Positions 57,246 to 64,000 of a stretch of 64,000 nt of DNA are shown in pieces. The notes under the pieces were generated by a model that was not told the origin of the DNA, did no database searches, and was given only the letters and a program-made list of their open reading frames with translations. A program made the translations under genes and the position numbers. The first letter of the stretch is position 1. Each line of letters opens with the position of its first letter. The DNA is from Halomonas sp. (GTDB lineage Bacteria; Pseudomonadota; Gammaproteobacteria; Pseudomonadales; Halomonadaceae): assembly GCF_007692655.1 (NCBI RefSeq), contig NZ_REBQ01000067.1:1-64000 (forward strand), in the 5' to 3' direction.

Positions 57246-58256
57246 CTACGCGCTAGCAGAGGAGGTGTCAGAGCTTTTATCCGCGCTGTCTACCAGCTCA
57301 CTTTGGCGGGCAAAATGGTGTTGGGCAAATGCCACTCGCTGCTTGACGGGCACACCGTCAGGTTGGCGCTCAATAAGGTCAAGCCGGCGACGCAAACCTT
57401 CACCATTGGTCATTTGAATCGCCAAACCAGGGCGGGCGTTGAGTTCAAGCAACATGGGGCCATGCTCGCGGTCTAGCACCATATCGGTCCCCAGATAGCC
57501 TAACCCCGTCATTTCATAACAGCCTGCTGCCAAGTTGAGCAGTGTTTCCCACTGAGGAACCACTAGGCTTGCTAAGTCATGGCCTGTGTCAGGGTGACTA
57601 AAACATGGTCGATCAAATTGAACCGCACGCAGTGCAACCCCTGTGGCAATGTTTAAGCCTACGCCAACCGCGCCTTGGTGCAAGTTCGCTTTGCCATCGG
57701 ATGCAGCGGTAGAGAGACGCATCATGGCCATCACGGGATAGCCTTTAAAGATAATAACCCGGATATCAGGAACACCCTCATAAGTGTAGTCCATCAGGCT
57801 TTCATCAAAATTAATCAGTGTTTCAATCACTGCTACATCAGGGGAACCACCTAACGAGTAAAGCCCTGAAAGAATATTAGAGACGTGCCGCTCAATATCG
57901 ACAAGGGTCTGCTTCATACCACTTGGCTTGATAAAGTTATTATCTTCGACCTTTTCTATGACCAGAATGCCTTTGCCGCCGCTGCCTTTGGCAGGCTTAA
58001 TAACAAAGCCTGCGTGGCCAGTGAGCATTTCACCGATGTGCTTAACCCCAAATTGAGTGGTCACGGTACCAATCAATTTTGGCGTCGTGATTCCATACTG
58101 TTGAGCCAGCAATTTGGTCTTGAGCTTGTCGTCGACTAGCGGGTATAAGCGGCGATTGTTATAGCGGCCAATATAGCGAATATTGCGCCGGTTCATGCCA
58201 ATGATACCTTTGTCGCGCAAACGCGTCGGCCAGGTCCAATTTTTCAACCAACTCAT
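57246..58256 (-). CDS. ATP-grasp alpha-L-glutamate-ligase-like protein
   Basis: A 336-residue ATP-grasp enzyme related to RimK and sugar-transfer-associated ATP-grasp proteins. ATP-binding GFVIKPAKGSGGKGILVI is at about 92-109, and the metal/catalytic segment near the C-terminus is MLLELNARPGLAIQM. The N-terminus is RNIRYIGRYNNRRLYPLVDD. It should ligate an amino acid or peptide to an acceptor with ATP. Its start overlaps the stop of the 7TM protein gene by four bases, and the two are translationally coupled. With the retropepsin-like gene it forms a recurring proteobacterial cluster whose substrate I do not know. Confidence 0.85.
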   Translation of the reverse strand: MSWLKNWTWPTRLRDKGIIGMNRRNIRYIGRYNNRRLYPLVDDKLKTKLLAQQYGITTPKLIGTVTTQFGVKHIGEMLTGHAGFVIKPAKGSGGKGILVIEKVEDNNFIKPSGMKQTLVDIERHVSNILSGLYSLGGSPDVAVIETLINFDESLMDYTYEGVPDIRVIIFKGYPVMAMMRLSTAASDGKANLHQGAVGVGLNIATGVALRAVQFDRPCFSHPDTGHDLASLVVPQWETLLNLAAGCYEMTGLGYLGTDMVLDREHGPMLLELNARPGLAIQMTNGEGLRRRLDLIERQPDGVPVKQRVAFAQHHFARQSELVDSADKSSDTSSASA

Positions 58257-59776
58257 GATGGTTTCTCGTCATCAGTAATTGGTTTGAAGCGGCGTAACTC
58301 TAATAGCCGATACCCGGTGTAATTACCCAACAGCAAAATCAACGCCATCAAGATCAATTGAACACCCAGGAAGTTGAACGTGATGTGACGTATCCACGGG
58401 TTATTCATCGCCAAATAAGCAAGAACAGCCGTTATCAAGCTACCGCCACCCTGGATCAACACCTGCTTTGGACCTTCCTCCTCCCAAAGAATCGACATCC
58501 GCTCAATGGTCCAGGCAAGGATGATCATCGGGAAGAACGTGATCGTTAACCCTGCACTGAGCCCCATGCGGTAAGCCAGCACCGTAAAAATAGAGATAAT
58601 CGCAATCACCGTTATGATGACCGCCGACACCCTGGCCACCAACAGCAGATTCAAATAAGACAGGTAGTTGCGAATAATCAAACCAATAGCAACGATCAGT
58701 AAGAAGCCAATAAGGCCCGTCAGAAGGGTGGTCTGAATGAAGGCGAGGGCGATCAATACCGGCATAAAAGTACCGGATGTTTTAATACCGACAAACACAC
58801 GTAAAAGGACAACCATCAGCGCACCAATAGGAATCAGCAAGATCGTTTGGAATAACGCTTGCTCTTCCAGCGGTAAACTGTGAATGGAGAAGTTCAGCAG
58901 CGTGTCGTCAGAGTAATGGTTACGAACTGCCGCTGATGCCGGCTGGTCATGGGTCATCATTGAGAAGGTCACGCGTGAATTGGTGCCTCCCTGTACTTCC
59001 AGCACTGCGCGGCCGCCGGTTTCCCACAGTAAAAGGTTATCCGGCCGTCCTTGTTCGCCCGTGATAGGGTGAAAGATTGTCCACTCGCTGCCGTCTTCGT
59101 TAAACACCTGAATCCAGCTGCTTAGGGTTTGCCGGCGGCGACCATCTTCCAGCATTAAACCACTGACTTCCCGCGCAGAGACGTCCGCTTGATTCAGCAA
59201 GCGCACCACCAGGGCGGCGGGGTCTTCTTGGGTCAATAATAGACGAGCATTCTCTCCCTGCCGGTTACCGTTTACATCACGAATCAACTCCCGAGCAAAC
59301 GTTGCGTTATTAGCGCTGCGGGCCCAGGCCTGATCAATCAGCTGGCTGGCAGCGGAGTCATAGGGACTTTGCCAAGGCGTTACTGATGTTGGCTCAGGCG
59401 GTGTCTGTACTGGGGCACGCGCGTCCTGGGACACCAGCATTTGCACAGAGTAATACAACTGTTGGCCACCTGAAGCGTTTCTAATCGTCCACTGGGCAGA
59501 GCGGCCTAACTCGTCCGCACGATAGGCCAGCCCGTAACCTGATGAAGCTGTGTTCTCGGTTAATACACGGTAGCCAGCTTGATGAGAGGGCAGCGCCATA
59601 TCGACTTGGACAGGGCCATCCTGACCATTAAACGTAATAACAGCTTCAATTTCCCACACTTGGCGCTGCTCGCCGGGCAGCCAAGGTATTTCAAACTGCA
59701 CATGGCGATGCACGCTGGTGGCGATACCCGCCACCAGCAGAAAGCCGACAATAATATAAAACATTAACCGTGACAT
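58253..59776 (-). CDS. Inactive transglutaminase fused to seven transmembrane helices
   Basis: A 507-residue membrane protein. One N-terminal helix (about 3-20) is followed by a 290-residue periplasmic part that resembles a transglutaminase-like domain without a visible Cys-His-Asp triad. Seven C-terminal helices span about 315-490 (TILLIPIGALMVVLLRVFVG, IKTSGTFMPVLIALAF, and so on). This architecture is known as inactive transglutaminase with 7TM (Pfam Transglut_i_TM and 7TM_transglut). It occurs with ATP-grasp ligases and retropepsin-like proteases, as here. It may bind a periplasmic peptide and signal or transport it. Confidence 0.85.
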   Translation of the reverse strand: MSRLMFYIIVGFLLVAGIATSVHRHVQFEIPWLPGEQRQVWEIEAVITFNGQDGPVQVDMALPSHQAGYRVLTENTASSGYGLAYRADELGRSAQWTIRNASGGQQLYYSVQMLVSQDARAPVQTPPEPTSVTPWQSPYDSAASQLIDQAWARSANNATFARELIRDVNGNRQGENARLLLTQEDPAALVVRLLNQADVSAREVSGLMLEDGRRRQTLSSWIQVFNEDGSEWTIFHPITGEQGRPDNLLLWETGGRAVLEVQGGTNSRVTFSMMTHDQPASAAVRNHYSDDTLLNFSIHSLPLEEQALFQTILLIPIGALMVVLLRVFVGIKTSGTFMPVLIALAFIQTTLLTGLIGFLLIVAIGLIIRNYLSYLNLLLVARVSAVIITVIAIISIFTVLAYRMGLSAGLTITFFPMIILAWTIERMSILWEEEGPKQVLIQGGGSLITAVLAYLAMNNPWIRHITFNFLGVQLILMALILLLGNYTGYRLLELRRFKPITDDEKPS

Positions 59777-59815
59777 GGAGATTCCTTTCTGCGTAAAACG
59801 CCAGGGGTGAACAAG

Positions 59816-60652
59816 TTATTCTTCGCTATCGTCGTCATCAACTGCTTCATCTTCGGCAGCTTGTTCGGCTGGCTCGCCACCCGGGAACTCTGGGCGATCG
59901 TGTAGATAAGTTTCAGCCACATCGATTAAGGCGATGTCTAGCAAAAAACGTCTACCGAGCAGGACGGGGTAATCTAAGTGGGAACGATCATTGAGGGTAA
60001 ACTCGACATTTTCACTAATTGGACCTAATGTCATTAGTAGGGAAATAACAGGGCGCGAAGCCTCACCTGAGGCTTGAACAATACGTACCCGACGCTCAAT
60101 GGGGGCTTCTATCCACTCACCACGCACAGATTCAACGACAACATCGTCATCGGTCAGCGCTAGCTTGAAGCGCACCCAATCCTCACCGTCACGCTCGAAA
60201 CGCGTAATGTCGGATGCAGATAGTGACGAGGTGTTGGCACCCGAATCAACGCGTGCCTTTAAATAAGTGCCAATGCTTGACAATCCCACCCACTCACTGC
60301 GACCTACCAGGGTTTTGGTGGTCAAGACATCATCAACGGCACACTCTTCACGTATAACAACGGGCTCTTCACTGCGTGTGTCTAGCTGTTGAACATCTTG
60401 ACGCAGATAGCGCAGGAGGCTGCCAACTTCACGCACATCGGCGGTCAGCGCCTGCTGCTGAGTTAACTGACGCGTCTGCAATTCAGAGTGGCTATTACAT
60501 TGCTGAGTAAACTGACTTTCCAGTTCCAGGATGCGAGCATTAAACGATGCCTCGCTTAATGGCGGTGGTTCATTAGATTCCGGCTGGGTTACAGCACAGC
60601 CAGCGATCGAAAGCGACAAGCCAGCCATTAGCCACAAAACACCTGGGCGCAT
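59816..60652 (-). CDS. Retropepsin-like aspartic protease lipoprotein (PF05618 family)
   Basis: A 278-residue lipoprotein. The signal with lipobox (LSIAGC) is at about 1-18 and a coiled coil lies at about 30-100. The retropepsin-like domain has VDSGANTSSL as the catalytic D-S-G and PVLLGRRFLLDIAL near the end. An acidic tail follows. Despite the old name ATP-dependent zinc protease, the fold is that of an aspartic retropepsin. ATG 60652 is used, so the signal is N-terminal. The gene lies 39 bases upstream of the 7TM gene in the same direction and probably acts with it in the periplasm. Confidence 0.85.
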   Translation of the reverse strand: MRPGVLWLMAGLSLSIAGCAVTQPESNEPPPLSEASFNARILELESQFTQQCNSHSELQTRQLTQQQALTADVREVGSLLRYLRQDVQQLDTRSEEPVVIREECAVDDVLTTKTLVGRSEWVGLSSIGTYLKARVDSGANTSSLSASDITRFERDGEDWVRFKLALTDDDVVVESVRGEWIEAPIERRVRIVQASGEASRPVISLLMTLGPISENVEFTLNDRSHLDYPVLLGRRFLLDIALIDVAETYLHDRPEFPGGEPAEQAAEDEAVDDDDSEE

Positions 60653-60876
60653 AACAGGGGATATCCTTAGACAATAAGTGGAAGAATGATAAGGAGAAGG
60701 AGGACTAGTGTCCAACGTCAGAGAGTTTTTTGAACATCCATCCATCTGATTTAACATAATATATATTAAGCGAACCCAGCGAACTGACAGTAGCCATGCC
60801 GGATTGGGTGTTTTATGCTACGAGAAATCTCTACCATCATTATACGGCAATTAACATTCATACAGGAAATGCCTAC

Positions 60877-61416
60877 ATGACTCGATCACTGCGTTTTGCC
60901 TGTTTCACCCTTCTACTCCTGTTGGTTGGCTGCGCCGGTGTAGACATTGAAGACTACGCTGAATCTGAACCCAGGCTGGATATAGCCGAATACTTCACTG
61001 GCACCACACGAGCATGGGGCATGGTGCAGGATTACTCTGGAGAGGTACAGCGACGTTTCACCGTAGACATAGAAGGTACCTATGAAAACAACACGCTAAC
61101 CTTAGATGAAGCCTTTGTATTCTCGGATGGCGAGACCGATCGTCGAGTTTGGACATTCGAACGAATCGATGAACACCACTGGATTGGCACCGCCAATGAC
61201 GTACAAGAACCCGTTGAGGCTCGTCAGTACGGACACGCGTTTCACATGCGCTATCCACTGGAAATTGAAATCAGCGGCCGTATGATCACTTTCACCATGG
61301 ACGATTGGATGTATTTGCAGCCAGATGGCCGATTAATCAATAGGACATCTATGCGTAAATTTGGTTTGACGCTTGGCGAGATTACGCTAATTTTTGAACA
61401 AACCGGGCCATCGTAA
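60877..61416 (+). CDS. DUF3833 lipoprotein
   Basis: A 179-residue lipoprotein (LLLLLVGC lipobox) of DUF3833: EYFTGTTRAWGMVQDYSGEV, FERIDEHHWIGTANDV and LINRTSMRKFGLTLGEITL. The lipocalin-like beta pattern suggests a small outer-membrane or periplasmic lipid-binding role, not established. ATG 60877 with AGGAA upstream is used; the frame stays open to 60796. It is divergent from the retropepsin-like gene. Confidence 0.82.
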   Translation: MTRSLRFACFTLLLLLVGCAGVDIEDYAESEPRLDIAEYFTGTTRAWGMVQDYSGEVQRRFTVDIEGTYENNTLTLDEAFVFSDGETDRRVWTFERIDEHHWIGTANDVQEPVEARQYGHAFHMRYPLEIEISGRMITFTMDDWMYLQPDGRLINRTSMRKFGLTLGEITLIFEQTGPS

Positions 61417-61453
61417 TGGCGTAAAGTGATGAATTAAGCCGCTGTACGTAAAA

Positions 61454-61495
61454 CAGTATGTAAAAATCAGTACGCAAAAATCAGTGCCTAAAAAA
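61454..61495. repeat. Three tandem 14-bp repeats
   Basis: CAGTATGTAAAAAT, CAGTACGCAAAAAT and CAGTGCCTAAAAAA follow one another without gaps, just upstream of the terminator between the DUF3833 gene and ectC. Confidence 0.7.
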
Positions 61496-61530
61496 AGCAG
61501 CCTGCTCTTGGCAAGGCTGCTTTTCCTTTT
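61491..61530. terminator. Bidirectional intrinsic terminator
   Basis: AAAAGCAGCC and GGCTGCTTTT with a 12-base loop are flanked by A-rich and T-rich runs, between the convergent DUF3833 and ectC genes. It probably ends the ectABC transcript. Confidence 0.88.
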
Positions 61531-61549
61531 CTACATCTTTTGCATGAAG

Positions 61550-61939
61550 TTACTCAGATGGCGCGTAAGAACCGTCTTCCTGGTGAACTTCATTGCCCGT
61601 AATAGGCGGTGTAAAGACACATGCTAAATGCATGGTTTTATGTGCACGAAGAAGATGCTCATCATGCTGGTCAAGAATGTAAATATCGCCAGGCTTGATA
61701 GGCCAGATCTTGCCATCAGCAAGCGTTTCTACCTCACCTTCCCCTTCGATACAGTAAACCGACTCGTAATGGTGCTTGTAGTGAATATGTGTTTCTGTGC
61801 CCTCAAAAATGCGTGTAATGTGAAATGAGAAGTTTCCACCATCACTGGCTAACACCAAGCGTGTACTGTCCCAGTTTCCATTTTCAGCGGTTACCAAACG
61901 TTCGGTCTGGCGAGCTTCTTCGATATTACGAACGATCAT
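61550..61939 (-). CDS. ectC: L-ectoine synthase
   Basis: A 129-residue cupin enzyme that closes N-gamma-acetyl-diaminobutyrate to ectoine. It has the full EctC pattern: [16 protein letters not shown] at the start, [20 protein letters not shown] (metal and substrate site) and [15 protein letters not shown] 61939 with GGAG eight bases upstream is used instead of the longer open frame to 62050. It is the last gene of ectABC. No ectD (hydroxylase) follows. Confidence 0.97.
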   Translation of the reverse strand: MIVRNIEEARQTERLVTAENGNWDSTRLVLASDGGNFSFHITRIFEGTETHIHYKHHYESVYCIEGEGEVETLADGKIWPIKPGDIYILDQHDEHLLRAHKTMHLACVFTPPITGNEVHQEDGSYAPSE

Positions 61940-62099
61940 AGGGAGTACTCCGTTTGAAGCGGCTAGAAATAACCAACCGCAGTATCCTTTAAACTGAAGG
62001 CACTGAGCTAGGAAACCTCTGACTAACGATTGCGCTTGGCCGTACTGCATTAATCAGAGGCTACCGAACTGCTTACTCAACCTTCATCGTAGCGACAAA

Positions 62100-63470
<1,371 letters not shown>

Positions 63471-64000
63471 TTAGAAGCGGCCTGTTTGAAAGGGACCAAT
63501 ACGGACCAGGTTTTCCGGATCATGCTCTCCTCCGAGCTGTTCGGTAGAAAAGTATTCACGGCTATTAAGAGGAGCATGCCAGCGCGCCGCCAAGCGGCGA
63601 AACAAGCCCCATGAGGCCAAGTTGTCGGGTGTAATCGTTGTTTCTAAATGGTGTACGTCATCGAGCTCAGGGCGGGACATAATGGCTTCAACCAAGCGTC
63701 TTGCCAGGCCCGTACCACGGGCTTTTTCACCCACCGCAACCTGCCATAAGAAGTAGGTATCTGGTGCATTGTCTTTCACATAGCCCGAGACGAAGCCAAC
63801 GATTTCACCCTCTTCGTTGGTCGCAACTGCACATGTGTCGCGAAACTGCGTAGCCAATAACAAGTAAGCGTAAGCAGAGTTTACGTCCAATGGCGGGCAG
63901 GCCTTCACTAACTCATAAATACCCCAGCCGTCATCTGCATTGGGCTTACGAATGTACAAAGGCGTTTCCGCATGACCAACCACTGCATCTGCCACTGTTG
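63471..64000 (-). CDS. ectA: L-2,4-diaminobutyrate acetyltransferase, 5' end beyond the window
   Basis: A GNAT enzyme acetylating diaminobutyrate at the gamma position, the second step of ectoine synthesis. The visible part (about 175 codons) contains LYIRKPNADDGWGIYELVK, LATQFRDTCAVA, acetyl-CoA motif ARGTGLARRLVEA and the C-terminus HDPENLVRIGPFQ. A GTG at 63995 could be mistaken for the start. By comparison with H. elongata EctA (192 residues, from memory) it is an internal valine, and roughly 18 more residues lie beyond the right edge. The gene is therefore partial here. Confidence 0.95.
   Translation of the reverse strand, partial: TVADAVVGHAETPLYIRKPNADDGWGIYELVKACPPLDVNSAYAYLLLATQFRDTCAVATNEEGEIVGFVSGYVKDNAPDTYFLWQVAVGEKARGTGLARRLVEAIMSRPELDDVHHLETTITPDNLASWGLFRRLAARWHAPLNSREYFSTEQLGGEHDPENLVRIGPFQTGRF

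Noticed and set aside
59816-60652. Zinc metalloprotease
   Set aside because: The family's old name suggests it, but no HExxH motif is present; the VDSGANTSSL motif indicates a retropepsin-like aspartic fold.

Overview
This window almost certainly comes from a halophilic gammaproteobacterium of the Halomonas group. The best evidence is the ectoine operon at the right edge (ectC, ectB and the start of ectA, read leftwards), whose products look very close to the Halomonas elongata enzymes as I remember them. The other housekeeping genes (tusDCBE, metH, nfuA, sufE, yidD, hisI, zur, pdxH, wrbA) and the transporters for osmolytes and organic acids fit the same group. No rRNA, CRISPR array, phage or intact insertion sequence was seen. 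The only tRNA is selC.

Layout. 0.5-6.4 kb: a broken hydrolase/GGDEF chimera, a large membrane-bound PAS-GGDEF-EAL protein, a small secreted protein, and a FetAB-type ABC exporter. 6.7-7.8 kb: a Crp/Fnr-type regulator followed by what looks like a CsrB/RsmZ-type regulatory RNA, with repeated GGA hairpins, a terminator and an upstream GacA-like box. 7.9-18.7 kb, minus strand and GC-rich by eye: a selenium-dependent formate dehydrogenase locus, fdoG (with an in-frame UGA for selenocysteine), fdoH, fdoI, fdhE, selA, selB and selC, led by an alpha/beta hydrolase and an acidic membrane-anchored protein. selD is not in the window. 18.9-21.5 kb: an orphan cytochrome P450, a periplasmic DsrE-like protein and a DUF2892 membrane protein. 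21.6-25.2 kb: a trimethylamine monooxygenase (Tmm) divergent from a BCCT betaine-type transporter. 26.0-32.9 kb: a catabolic operon with a TRAP transporter, two dehydrogenases, a beta-keto-acid cleavage enzyme (BKACE) and a LacI regulator, preceded by two matching palindromic operators.

33-52 kb is mostly core functions: dienelactone-hydrolase-like protein, BAX-inhibitor-like protein, the TusDCBE sulfur relay, an HDAC-like deacylase divergent from a Pat-type protein acetyltransferase, PdxH, cytochrome b561, WrbA, SmrA-like protein, a siroheme sulfite reductase with DUF934, a MATE exporter and MetH. 52-56 kb: nfuA and sufE (Fe-S assembly) flank a KfrA-like coiled-coil DNA-binding protein divergent from a complete tyrosine recombinase. 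The gap between the last two carries two strong inverted repeats. 56-60.7 kb: yidD, hisI and zur, then a three-gene cluster (ATP-grasp ligase, inactive transglutaminase-7TM protein, retropepsin-like lipoprotein) that is the best candidate here for a poorly described system. 60.9-64 kb: a DUF3833 lipoprotein and ectCBA; ectA runs off the right edge.

The most noteworthy items are the probable Csr/Rsm RNA, the ATP-grasp/transglutaminase/retropepsin trio, the recombinase-KfrA pair with its palindromes, the BKACE operon with its operators, and the self-contained selenoprotein formate dehydrogenase locus. All functions are read from sequence motifs and memory of the families; nothing was searched.
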